Shown here: positions 7,206-14,843 of the stretch, in pieces
Layout of the letters: the number at the start of each line of letters is the position of its first letter
How positions within the stretch are numbered: the stretch's first letter is position 1
Position numbers and translations under genes: made by a program
The notes under the pieces: model-generated
The model's input: only the letters and a program-made list of their open reading frames with translations
Databases searched by the model: none
Told to the model about the DNA's origin: nothing
Source: CAMAUF01 sp046152925
GTDB lineage: Bacteria; Chloroflexota; Dehalococcoidia; Tepidiformales; Tepidiformaceae
Assembly (NCBI GenBank): GCA_046152925.1
Contig: JBJXFX010000002.1
Coordinates: forward strand, 8,524-72,523
Direction of reading: 5' to 3'
DNA: 64,000 bases

Positions 7206-7990
7206 TGGCGGTCGCAATCGCCCAACGCCAAGCCGGCGCCGCGCGTCTTCGCCAGTGGAACCTCGCCATGGGGGCCCTCCACTTCATCCAGGGCGTTGGT
7301 ATGCTTGCCCTGGCGAGCAGCTTCGCCCTTCCGGTGACCGCCGCCTTCGTCGTCATGGACCCGGAGAGCGGCGGCCTCGAACCGGACCTCCGGACGCTGT
7401 TCGATGTCCGGCTCGGTCCGGTAATCGCGAGCTTCCTCTTCCTCTCCGCCGTGGCCCATCTGGCGGTCTCCCTGCCGCGCACGTACCGCTGGTACACCTC
7501 CAACCTCGCGAAGGGGATCAACTACGCCCGCTGGGTCGAGTACTCGCTCAGTTCGTCGGTCATGATCGTCGCCATCGGGATGATCGTCGGGATCTACGAC
7601 GTCGCCGCGCTCATCGGGCTGTTCGGCCTGAACGCGATGATGATCTTCTGCGGTTGGATGATGGAGCGTCACAACCAGCTCACCGCGCGCGTCGATTGGA
7701 CGTCGTACGTGTTTGGCTGCTTCGCTGGGGCGCTGCCCTGGGTCGCGATCTTCATCTACCTGATCGGCGCTGGGGGCCAAGACGGCGGCCCGCCAACCTT
7801 CGTCTACGCGATCTTCGTGTCGATCTTCGCCTTCTTCAACGTGTTTGCGCTGAACATGTTCCTTCAATACCGCAAACTCGGCCCTTGGCGGTCGTATCTC
7901 TTCGGCGAAAAGGCGTATCTGATCCTCAGCCTCACGGCGAAATCGGCGCTCGCGTGGCAGGTCTACGCCGGCACCTTGCAGCCGAGCTAA
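7205..7990 (+). CDS. Heliorhodopsin
   Basis: A 261-residue seven-helix protein that resembles heliorhodopsin 48C12 along its length. Visible family features: H26 (GALHFIQG) and H85 (AVAHLAVS), the two conserved histidines; E112 in RWVEYSLSSSVMIV, the Schiff-base counterion position; S242 and the retinal-binding K246 in SLTAKSALAWQ near the C-terminus. Heliorhodopsins sit inverted in the membrane, bind retinal, have a slow photocycle and do not pump ions; their role is still open. No retinal or carotenoid synthesis gene is in the window. The start overlaps the epimerase stop, so expression follows the CarH-type regulator's operon. Confidence 0.93.
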   Translation: MAVAIAQRQAGAARLRQWNLAMGALHFIQGVGMLALASSFALPVTAAFVVMDPESGGLEPDLRTLFDVRLGPVIASFLFLSAVAHLAVSLPRTYRWYTSNLAKGINYARWVEYSLSSSVMIVAIGMIVGIYDVAALIGLFGLNAMMIFCGWMMERHNQLTARVDWTSYVFGCFAGALPWVAIFIYLIGAGGQDGGPPTFVYAIFVSIFAFFNVFALNMFLQYRKLGPWRSYLFGEKAYLILSLTAKSALAWQVYAGTLQPS

Positions 7991-8006
7991 GCCTCGCGAG
8001 TGAGAT

Positions 8007-8036
8007 GTTGATAGCCTTAGTCAACTATCGTACGCT
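8007..8036 (+). promoter_or_regulatory. Promoter of the sulfurtransferase gene, related to the photoreceptor promoter
   Basis: TTGATA (8008-8013), a 17-bp spacer and TACGCT (8031-8036). The -10 lies in ATCGTACGCT (8027-8036), identical to the photoreceptor promoter. GTTGA (8007-8011) and TCAAC (8021-8025) form an inverted repeat across the -35 and spacer, a possible operator. Confidence 0.45.
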
Positions 8037-8069
8037 CGCAGGGCAATCATCCCAAAAGGAGCCCGCCCC

Positions 8070-8936
8070 ATGTCCGCAATCGCCGACCGCGGCTATGCCA
8101 ACCCCGACGTCCTCGTCTCGACCGACTGGGTCGCCAGCCATCTGAGCGACCCGTCGGTGCGGATCGTTGAGTCCAACGAAGACCAGCTGCTCTACCCCTC
8201 GGGCCACATCCCGGGCGCCATCCAGATCGACTGGGCGGCCGACCTCAACGACCAGGTCCGCCGCGACTACCTGGACAAGGCCGGGTTCGAAGCCCTGATG
8301 TCGAAGAGCGGCATCAGCCGCGACACGACCGTCGTCTTCTACGGCGACAAGAACAACTGGTGGGCCTGCTACGCCTACTGGATCTTCCAACTTTTCGGCC
8401 ACACCAAGGCGAAGGTGATGGACGGCGGACGCCTCAAGTGGGAAAAGGAGAGCCGGACGCTGACCCGCGAAGCCCCGAGCTACGCGGCCACCAGCTACAC
8501 CGCCCCCGAGCGCGACGACAGCGCGATCCGCGCCTTCCGGGAAGAGGTGAAGGCCCACTCGGCCGCCGGCAAGCCGCTCGTCGATGTGCGCAGCAACCCC
8601 GAGTACACGGGCGAGCGCACGCACATGCCCGAGTACCCGCAAGAGGGCGTGCTCCGCGGCGGCCACATTCCCGGCGCGAAGAACGTGCCCTGGGCGCGCG
8701 CGGCGAACCCCGAGGACGGCACCTTTAAGTCGGCCGCCGACCTCCGCGCGATCTACGAGCAGGAGCAGGGGCTGAAGGCGTCCGACGACATCGTCGCCTA
8801 CTGCCGGATCGGCGAGCGCTCCAGCCACACCTGGTTCGTGCTCACGAACCTGCTCGGCTACAAGAACGTCCGCAATTACGACGGTTCGTGGACCGAGTGG
8901 GGCAACAGCGTCGGCCTGCCGATCGAGAAGCCGTAA
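8070..8936 (+). CDS. Two-domain rhodanese sulfurtransferase (SseA/TST type)
   Basis: A 288-residue protein with an inactive N-terminal rhodanese domain (residues 12-135, VLVSTDWVASHL to GGRLKWEKE) and an active C-terminal one (150-285). The catalytic cysteine is C245 in CRIGERS; a CRxGxR loop usually indicates thiosulfate:cyanide sulfurtransferase rather than 3-mercaptopyruvate sulfurtransferase (CGxGxT). Thiosulfate is therefore the likely donor. It is cytoplasmic, with no signal peptide. AAAGGAG precedes the ATG. It is separated from the heliorhodopsin by 79 bases that hold its own promoter, and it ends in a strong terminator. Confidence 0.9.
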   Translation: MSAIADRGYANPDVLVSTDWVASHLSDPSVRIVESNEDQLLYPSGHIPGAIQIDWAADLNDQVRRDYLDKAGFEALMSKSGISRDTTVVFYGDKNNWWACYAYWIFQLFGHTKAKVMDGGRLKWEKESRTLTREAPSYAATSYTAPERDDSAIRAFREEVKAHSAAGKPLVDVRSNPEYTGERTHMPEYPQEGVLRGGHIPGAKNVPWARAANPEDGTFKSAADLRAIYEQEQGLKASDDIVAYCRIGERSSHTWFVLTNLLGYKNVRNYDGSWTEWGNSVGLPIEKP

Positions 8937-8965
8937 CCCGACCAGCAGCAGCAACACCACCACCG

Positions 8966-9000
8966 CGGGGTTGCGACGTGGACGTCGCAACCCCGTTTCT
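8966..9000 (+). terminator. Intrinsic terminator after the sulfurtransferase gene
   Basis: A perfect 13-bp stem, CGGGGTTGCGACG (8966-8978) pairing with 8983-8995, with the four-base loop TGGA and then TTTCT. It ends the plus-strand transcript; the next gene is on the minus strand. Confidence 0.88.
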
Positions 9001-9026
9001 GTCGCCAAGGAGTTCCCGCGGACCGT

Positions 9027-9371
9027 TCAGGCCCGCGGCCGCGCGCCCTTCGCTGGCAACGTCGCCGTGAACGCCAATCCGCGGGCCAGCCACGCGCGGA
9101 GGTCCGCGTCGGAGGCAACCGCGGCCGCCGCGACGTACACCCAGCCCCGCATCGGTTTCCCTGGGTAGTCGAACGGCCGCGCGCCGGGCAGCGACTGCGC
9201 CTCGGGATAGGCGAGCACCCCCACCCGCACGACCAGCTCCGTGCCGATGACGCCCGCAAAGAGGTGCCCGCGGTCGAAGAATCCCAAGCCGCCAAACAGG
9301 TGCTGCTCGACGGCGCCTTCGCCTGCCGTGAGCGCCCGGACGCGCAGCGCCAGGCCGTGGTCGAACGCCAT
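9027..9371 (-). CDS. TfoX N-terminal domain protein
   Basis: A 114-residue protein matching the TfoX/Sxy N-terminal fold: VEQHLFGGLGFFDRGHLFAGV, then LVVRVG, and the closing GWVYVAAAAVASDADLRAWL. In gammaproteobacteria TfoX controls competence genes, but most single-domain homologues such as this have no assigned role and no competence genes are near. The C-terminus is Ala/Arg-rich. It is a single gene, divergent from the nitroreductase with about 56 bases between. Confidence 0.78.
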   Translation of the reverse strand: MAFDHGLALRVRALTAGEGAVEQHLFGGLGFFDRGHLFAGVIGTELVVRVGVLAYPEAQSLPGARPFDYPGKPMRGWVYVAAAAVASDADLRAWLARGLAFTATLPAKGARPRA

Positions 9372-9427
9372 AGCGTCGAGCCTAACCGGCCGCTGCCCGG
9401 TTCGCCATCACCGTGCACAATAGCGCC

Positions 9428-10102
9428 ATGACTGATCCCGGCCTCTTCCAGACCCTCTATACCACCCGCGCGTTGCGCCGGTTCAAGCCGGACCCGATCC
9501 CCGATGATGTGCTCTTTCAGGTGCTCGACGCCGGGATCCGGGCGTCGAGCGGGCAGAATGCCCAAGACTGGCGCTTCCTCGTGATCACGGACCCGGCGGT
9601 CAAGGCGAAGCTCCAAGAGTGGGCGCTCGAAGGCTGGGCGCGCTATCAGGCGCGCTTCGGGACCCAGGAAGCGATCGACGCCCTGCCACGCAGTCAGCGT
9701 CTCTCGCTCAACAGCGTCCGCGACCTCTCCCACACAATCGGGAAGGTGCCGGTCGTCCTCGGGGTGCTCGGCCTCAAGGGACGCCACTCCACGCCAGGCG
9801 GGAGCGTTTTTCCCGCTGTTCAGAACATCCAGATTGCGGCGCGGGCCTTGGGACTCGGCAGCTCGATCTTCAACCTTCCGTTCGGCCACAAGGACGAACT
9901 CCTCACGATGCTCAACATCCCGGAGAACAACGAGCTCTATTGCCTCTTGCCGATGGGCTACCCGACGGACAAGCAGGGGCCGGTGAAGCGGAAGCCACTG
10001 CGCGATGTCGTGTATTGGGAGAAATTCGGCGAGCGCTGGCCCTTCGCGGAACAGCAGCCGGCCACCGGCTATCAGGACAAGTGGGTGCCGCCTCAATCGT
10101 AG
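9428..10102 (+). CDS. Nitroreductase family FMN-dependent oxidoreductase
   Basis: A 224-residue protein. Nitroreductase motifs: LYTTRALRRFKPDPIPDDV at the N-terminus (FMN phosphate contacts), ASSGQNAQDWRFLVI, then AVQNIQIAARALGLGSSIF and the closing LLPMGYPTD. Members reduce nitro groups, quinones or flavins with NAD(P)H; the substrate here is unknown. The ATG at MTDPGLF is preferred over a GTG five codons upstream, because family members begin near this point. Its last 10 bases overlap the convergent Uma2 gene. Confidence 0.85.
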   Translation: MTDPGLFQTLYTTRALRRFKPDPIPDDVLFQVLDAGIRASSGQNAQDWRFLVITDPAVKAKLQEWALEGWARYQARFGTQEAIDALPRSQRLSLNSVRDLSHTIGKVPVVLGVLGLKGRHSTPGGSVFPAVQNIQIAARALGLGSSIFNLPFGHKDELLTMLNIPENNELYCLLPMGYPTDKQGPVKRKPLRDVVYWEKFGERWPFAEQQPATGYQDKWVPPQS

Positions 10103-10761
10103 CTCGGCACCAACTCCAGGTGCCCCGAGCCGATCTCCACGATTTCCGACGGGATCGTCTCGCCAAATGCGACCGTCACGGGCGGGCCATCTGCCCAACG
10201 CAGTTCGACGACGCGCTTGTCGACGTCCACCAGCCAGACTTCGCGCACGCCATAGTGGAAATACGATGGCAGCTTCACACCCCGGTCGTACTCGGCCGTG
10301 CTCGGCGAGAGCACTTCCACGATCAAGTCGGGCGGGCCGTTCACGCCGTGCCGGCCGCGGCGGAACATGCTCTCTGGGGCGAGATACATGATGTCGGGCT
10401 GGAACCCGATGCGTTCGGCGAAGTCGACGTTCTGCGGCGCGGTCCGCACCCAGCCGCCTCGGCTGCGCGCGAGCATCGCCAGATCCGTCGCAATGTTGGT
10501 CACGGCATCCTGATGGACGCCGGATGGCGCTGCACACATGATCAGCATCCCGTGGAGAAGTTCGTACTGGTTCGGGTCGTCGTCCGGGAGGTTATGCCAG
10601 TCCTCGACCGTCATCGGAAACGGCGGCTCGATCACGAGCATCCCGTGGAGGAGCTCCTTGACACGCGGGTCACGATTCTGAATCTCGCGGAAGTTCTCCA
10701 CCGTAATGACTTGTCCGGGTTCGAGCAGTGGTGCGCGCGTGAGGTTGGACGTCGCTGTCAT
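10093..10761 (-). CDS. Uma2 family (DUF820) restriction-endonuclease-like protein
   Basis: A 222-residue protein with the PD-(D/E)xK nuclease fold typical of Uma2: FQPDIMYL and PPDLIVEVLSPST give the acidic residues, followed by KLPSYFHYGVREVWLVD. Function of this expanded family is not known. The N-terminus is unusual: a phrase ELLHGMLVIEP (around residue 37) is nearly repeated as ELLHGMLIMCA (around 68), suggesting an internal duplication of the entry segment. No methylase or other partner is adjacent. Uma2 genes are abundant in Chloroflexota and cyanobacteria. Confidence 0.85.
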   Translation of the reverse strand: MTATSNLTRAPLLEPGQVITVENFREIQNRDPRVKELLHGMLVIEPPFPMTVEDWHNLPDDDPNQYELLHGMLIMCAAPSGVHQDAVTNIATDLAMLARSRGGWVRTAPQNVDFAERIGFQPDIMYLAPESMFRRGRHGVNGPPDLIVEVLSPSTAEYDRGVKLPSYFHYGVREVWLVDVDKRVVELRWADGPPVTVAFGETIPSEIVEIGSGHLELVPSYD

Positions 10762-10842
10762 GGCCCCATTCTACGCCGTCACGATCGCCCTCGCGTGTCC
10801 TGACGGCTATCCTTCGCCCACCCCGCCCTCCGGAGGCCTCCC

Positions 10843-11760
10843 GTGCGCTTTGGCATCGTCACAGCCGACCAGAAGTGGGTCACGCGCGAGGCGCTGGCCG
10901 CGATCGACGCCACCCGCTTCACCACCCTGAGCGTCGTCGACCATCCGTCGTTCGCCATCCCGGACCCGTGGACCTGGCTCGCCTGGGCGGCAGGCCAGAC
11001 GCAGCGGATACGGCTGGGCACCCACGTCACGGGGGCGCCCTTCCACCACCCGCAGAACCTCGCGCGGCAGGTCGCGACGGTGGACATCGTCAGCGGCGGG
11101 CGGGCGTTGCTGGGCATCGGCACGGCCTACGAACACGCCGACTTCCACCCCTTCGGCTACGCCATGCCGCGCTTTTCGGAACGGGTCGCGATGCTCGAAG
11201 AGTGTGTCACCGTGCTTAGGTCGTTCTGGACGCAAGCCTCGACCACGTTCGCCGGCCGCTTCTACCACCTTGAAGGGGGCGCCGCCTTCAACCCGAAGCC
11301 ACTCCAGCAGCCGCACCCGCCGATCTGGGTCGGCCTCAACACCGATGGGTTGGCCCTCAAGGCTGCCGTCCGGGTCGCCGATGGCCTGAATACCTGGCAA
11401 CTCGGGCCAGGGCAGCTCCGCGACCTGATCCCCGCCGCGCGGGCCCACTGCGAAGCTGCCGGCCGCGACCCCGCGACCTTCGCCATCACCGCGGATGTCG
11501 TCTTCCTGCGCGATGGCGATGCCGCGGCCGCCGACGCGATGGCCCGGCGCATCTCCGGGATGGCCCGCAGCTGGGGCCGCTCCGAGCGCGTCACGGAGTG
11601 GGATGCCGGCGGCGTGCTCCACGGCGACGCCGCCCAGATGCGCGACCAGGCCGCCGCCTTCCACCTACTCGGGGTAGAGGAGCTCTCCGTCTCGCTCTCG
11701 AACCTCGAGGACATTCGCTGGTTCAGCGACGAGGTGATCGCCAAGGCCGGGCTGAGCTGA
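10843..11760 (+). CDS. LLM-class F420-dependent oxidoreductase
   Basis: A 305-residue luciferase-like TIM-barrel protein. It begins at a GTG (MRFGIVTADQKW) with CGGAGG six bases upstream. Family motifs are visible: SVVDHPSF, RIRLGTHVTGAPFHHPQNLARQVATVD split over residues 50-80, GRALLGIGTAYEHADFHPFG, and PHPPIWVGLN. These support F420 or FMN binding; F420 is more likely because another F420-type enzyme occurs in the window. Substrate unknown. It is a single gene with 81 bases before and 96 after. Confidence 0.87.
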   Translation: MRFGIVTADQKWVTREALAAIDATRFTTLSVVDHPSFAIPDPWTWLAWAAGQTQRIRLGTHVTGAPFHHPQNLARQVATVDIVSGGRALLGIGTAYEHADFHPFGYAMPRFSERVAMLEECVTVLRSFWTQASTTFAGRFYHLEGGAAFNPKPLQQPHPPIWVGLNTDGLALKAAVRVADGLNTWQLGPGQLRDLIPAARAHCEAAGRDPATFAITADVVFLRDGDAAAADAMARRISGMARSWGRSERVTEWDAGGVLHGDAAQMRDQAAAFHLLGVEELSVSLSNLEDIRWFSDEVIAKAGLS

Positions 11761-11856
11761 GGCGATTCCGGCGCTCCGGCGGGCCGCGCCCCTTCTCCGC
11801 GCGCCTTCGCCTGCCGATGGTACTAGTGCCGACCCCTTGATCCTCGGCGGAGCACC

Positions 11857-12597
11857 ATGGCAAGTAGCAACGTCTCCCCGTCGAGCGGCCAAACCCCGAG
11901 CTGGCGTGCCTGGGCACAGCCCGTCCTCGTGATCGGCTGGGTCGCGGTCCTCGCCTACCTGGCGTACGCCACCGTAACGAGCCCAGGGCTCCTCACGATC
12001 GTCGCCTTCGCGGGTTCCGTCGTGCTCTTTGGGCTGTTTTGGGCCCAGGTCTGGGCTTCGCGCTGGGTCGGACGCCGCCAGTGGCGCAGCCTCATCGCCA
12101 AAGCCCACGGCTCCGCCTACATCAGCGACATCGACGGGATCCCCAACCGGAACTACCTCCTCTCTGAATTGCGCCGCGAAATGCCGCGCGCACGCGCGGC
12201 GGACACGCCGTTTGTGCTCGTCATCCTTTCGCTCGAGGCGTACGACGAAGTCGTCGACCGCCGCGGGGCCGAATTCGGCCAACGCGCGATCCGCGGGCTC
12301 GGAGAGGTCCTTCGCCGCTTCACGCGCACCTCGGACTTCGTCGCGCATCTCGATGGCTCCCGTTTCTGCGCCATGTTGAACGAATGCACGTTGGAAGACT
12401 CGTTTATCTACCTCCAGCGCGTGCCCGGCACGATCGCGGTGAGCGACGGCCACCGGATGCTCGAAGTTCCGGTCGCCGCGCGTCTTTTCCAATACGACCT
12501 CGAGGGTCTCTACGCGACCGACGTCCTGCGGGATGCCGAAGAAGCGCCGGCCCTGCGCCGACGCGTATCCAAACAGTTCGGCACCGAAGCGGCCTAA
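11857..12597 (+). CDS. Membrane protein with a degenerate GGDEF domain
   Basis: A 246-residue protein. Two membrane helices lie at about residues 20-42 and 45-65, followed by a domain with the order of a diguanylate cyclase: DIDGIPNRNYLLSELRREM (usually DxLTGLxNR) and later FVAHLDGSRFCAML, where the GGDEF signature has become LDGSRF (165-170). Both catalytic acidic residues and the glycine pair are lost, so it should not make c-di-GMP. It may bind GTP or act as a regulatory partner. A full GGDEF-EAL protein is encoded at 40.6-43.4 kb. Confidence 0.65.
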   Translation: MASSNVSPSSGQTPSWRAWAQPVLVIGWVAVLAYLAYATVTSPGLLTIVAFAGSVVLFGLFWAQVWASRWVGRRQWRSLIAKAHGSAYISDIDGIPNRNYLLSELRREMPRARAADTPFVLVILSLEAYDEVVDRRGAEFGQRAIRGLGEVLRRFTRTSDFVAHLDGSRFCAMLNECTLEDSFIYLQRVPGTIAVSDGHRMLEVPVAARLFQYDLEGLYATDVLRDAEEAPALRRRVSKQFGTEAA

Positions 12598-12607
12598 AGC
12601 TCCCCAC

Positions 12608-12666
12608 CACGGCAACCAAAACAGAGCCCTGAGCGACAGCCAGGGCTACGGACGCCTTCTCCTGAT
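12608..12666 (+). repeat. 59-bp direct repeat, copy 1
   Basis: A 59-bp unit starting CACGGCAACCAAAACAGAGC and ending CTTCTCCTGAT. It matches copy 2 (12741-12799) at 56 of 59 positions. The differences fall in one half of the internal hairpin, so only copy 1 keeps a perfect stem. It lies between two convergent genes. Confidence 0.85.
12618..12647 (-). terminator. Likely terminator of the pyruvate kinase gene within repeat copy 1
   Basis: On the minus strand, AGCCCTG and CAGGGCT (12625-12631 with 12641-12647) form a 7-bp stem with a nine-base loop followed by CTGTTTT. It is about 160 bases after pyk, with a weaker version in repeat copy 2 in between. Confidence 0.5.
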
Positions 12667-12740
12667 GCCCCACCCACGCCAGTCTCATCAGCCACTCCGA
12701 GCCACAGCCGCCCTTGCCTACTCGCCCATCGGCCCCCACG

Positions 12741-12799
12741 CACGGCAACCAAAACAGAGCCCTGAGCGACAGCGATGGGTACGGACGCCTTCTCCTGAT
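12741..12799 (+). repeat. 59-bp direct repeat, copy 2
   Basis: Second copy of the 59-bp unit, 133 bases downstream of copy 1. The segment after AGCGACAGC reads GATGGG instead of CAGGGC, which breaks the hairpin found in copy 1. It ends 11 bases before the pyk stop codon. Confidence 0.85.
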
Positions 12800-12810
12800 T
12801 CCTCAGCACG

Positions 12811-14280
12811 TCAGTGCGCGTACTCCGCGGATTCCCCCACCCGGTGAAGCTTCAGGAAGTTGGTGGCCCCGCGCGCCTGCACCGGCAGGCTGGCGACCAC
12901 GACCACCTCTTCGCCAGCGACCATGAGGCCCTCTGCCTGAAGCCGTGCATCGACCACCCCCAGCAACTCCTCCGACGTCGCGACCATCGGCACGACCATC
13001 GGCACCACGCCGCGGACCAGGGCGAGCCGCCGCGCCGTCGCCGCGTGGGGAGTGAAGGCCAAGATCGGCACACCGGGCCTCGCCTTGCTCAGGAGCAGGG
13101 CCGTCCGCCCGCTGATTGTGAAACAGACGACGCTCCGGATCGCTCGGTCGGCTTCGACGATGCGCCGAGCGGCCTGAGCGACCACCCAGCTATGGTTGTC
13201 CGTCTCTGGCGCCAGCATCTCGACCGGGACGCCGGGCAGCGACTCGGCCCGGCGGATGATCCGGTCCATCATCTCCACGGACTGGACAGGGTAGGCTCCG
13301 GCCGCGGTCTCGCCGGAGAGCATCAGGGCATCCGAAAGGTCCCAGACGGCGTGGGCGACGTCGCTGCTTTCGGCCCGCGTGGGGCGGGGCGACACGGTCA
13401 TCGATTCCAGCATCTGCGTCGCCGTAATTACCGGGATCATGTGGCGGCTCGCGGCCGCGATGATCCTGCGCTGCTGGAGCGGCACTTCCTCCGGCGGGAG
13501 CTCCACGCCGAGGTCGCCGCGGGCCACCATCAGGCCGTCGGCCTCGGCGGCGATGGCGTCGAGCGTCTCCAGCGCCTGGCGCCGCTCGATCTTCGCGATC
13601 ACCGGCGTCTCGCCGCCGGCGGCGCGGATCAGGGTGCGCGCAAGGCGAAGGTCCTCCGCATCGGCCACGAAGCTCAGGGCAAAGTAGTCCACGCCGGCGG
13701 CCACACCGGCGGCGATCGCCTCCCGGTCGCGCGCGGTGATTGGGCGCAGCGAGAGCTTCGAATCGGGAAACGCCACGCCCTTCCGGGAGCTGACCGGCCC
13801 ACCATCGACGACCCGGCAGCGCAGCCCGGCCCCTTCGTGGGCAACCACCAGCAGCTCCACGGCGCCGTCGTCGATGAGCACCCGGTGGCTGGGGAGGACG
13901 TCGGTGGTGAGCTGCGGGTAGGCCACCGCGAGACGCCCGGCCACCGTCTCCGCCCCTCCATCGACGAGCAGCACTTCGGCGCCAGTCGAGAACTCGACGG
14001 CCCCACCGCCGGCCACCATCCCGGTCCGCAGTTTTGGACCGCCGAGGTCCATCAAAACGCCTGTCGGTCGCCCGAGGCGCTCCGCCGTCGCCCGCACAAG
14101 CGCGGCGACCGTGACATGGCCTGCGACTTCGCCGTGGCTCGTGTTCAGGCGGGCGAGGTCCATCCCGGCGAGGATGAGGCGCTCGACCACCTCCGGGCTG
14201 TCCGAGGCGGGGCCAAGCGTCGCGACGATCTTCGTCGCGCGTCCGGGACTGCTGTGTCTCCGCTGGGTCGCTGCCACCAT
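12811..14280 (-). CDS. pyk: Pyruvate kinase
   Basis: A 489-residue enzyme that makes pyruvate and ATP from phosphoenolpyruvate and ADP, the last step of glycolysis. Motifs: KIVATLGPASDSPEVVERLI at the N-terminus, MDLARLNTSHG, the catalytic lysine region PVIAKIERRQALETLD, metal-binding LMVARGDLGVELP and ITATQMLESMT. The C-terminal domain (from about 350) keeps the allosteric fold (VVCFTISGRTALLLSKARP). Length is normal for bacterial enzymes. It is monocistronic and divergent from the ORF at 14331 with a 50-base gap. Confidence 0.96.
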   Translation of the reverse strand: MVAATQRRHSSPGRATKIVATLGPASDSPEVVERLILAGMDLARLNTSHGEVAGHVTVAALVRATAERLGRPTGVLMDLGGPKLRTGMVAGGGAVEFSTGAEVLLVDGGAETVAGRLAVAYPQLTTDVLPSHRVLIDDGAVELLVVAHEGAGLRCRVVDGGPVSSRKGVAFPDSKLSLRPITARDREAIAAGVAAGVDYFALSFVADAEDLRLARTLIRAAGGETPVIAKIERRQALETLDAIAAEADGLMVARGDLGVELPPEEVPLQQRRIIAAASRHMIPVITATQMLESMTVSPRPTRAESSDVAHAVWDLSDALMLSGETAAGAYPVQSVEMMDRIIRRAESLPGVPVEMLAPETDNHSWVVAQAARRIVEADRAIRSVVCFTISGRTALLLSKARPGVPILAFTPHAATARRLALVRGVVPMVVPMVATSEELLGVVDARLQAEGLMVAGEEVVVVASLPVQARGATNFLKLHRVGESAEYAH

Positions 14281-14330
14281 ACTCGTCAGTCTACCCTGGC
14301 ACGGTTATCGGGCCGTGGTCACGTACACTG

Positions 14331-14843
14331 GTGCGAGTGGCGTCACACCTGAAAGCCCGTGAGTTCCTCTTCCTGTGTGAAGAGCTCGCCTTCGAGCCCC
14401 CTGCAGGCCCGCCGCGAGGGCTCACCCGGAAACTGATGTGGACGATTCTGCAGTATCAGTACCCGAACCCCGCCGTGCACTTCGAGTTGCAGCCCCAACC
14501 GTCGCGCGGCCTCGTGGAGCTTGGCCTCCACTTCGAAGGGCCCGTCGAGACCAACGACGCGCTGGCCGCTGTCGTTGCCGCGGCCTCGGGCGAGCTGCTC
14601 CCGGCGCTCGGCGAGGGTTGGGAGCTCGAAGCCTGGACGGCGAGCTGGCGGCGGCTGCACCGCCCCTTCCCCTTCGAGACCCTCACACGAGAGCTCGCGG
14701 CCGACGTCTCCCATGGCCTCTCATCCGTGATCGCGACACTCGACCCGCTGATCCGCGACCTCCCGGAAACGCAGAACGCTCCGCCCCGGCGTGCGGCAAC
14801 ACCGGTCACACGGTCCCGAAGACGGGTGGCAGCCAGCCGCTAA
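14331..14843 (+). CDS. Conserved-looking hypothetical protein
   Basis: A 170-residue ORF from a GTG codon (VRVASHLKAREFLFLCEELA). A TACACT hexamer (14324-14329) just upstream could be a -10, giving a nearly leaderless transcript. The first 145 residues look like a folded alpha/beta protein (LHFEGPVETNDALAAVVAAA, LGEGWELEAWTASWRRLHRP); the last 25 are basic and probably unstructured. No family is recognised. The end overlaps the convergent gene by four bases. Confidence 0.5.
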   Translation: MRVASHLKAREFLFLCEELAFEPPAGPPRGLTRKLMWTILQYQYPNPAVHFELQPQPSRGLVELGLHFEGPVETNDALAAVVAAASGELLPALGEGWELEAWTASWRRLHRPFPFETLTRELAADVSHGLSSVIATLDPLIRDLPETQNAPPRRAATPVTRSRRRVAASR

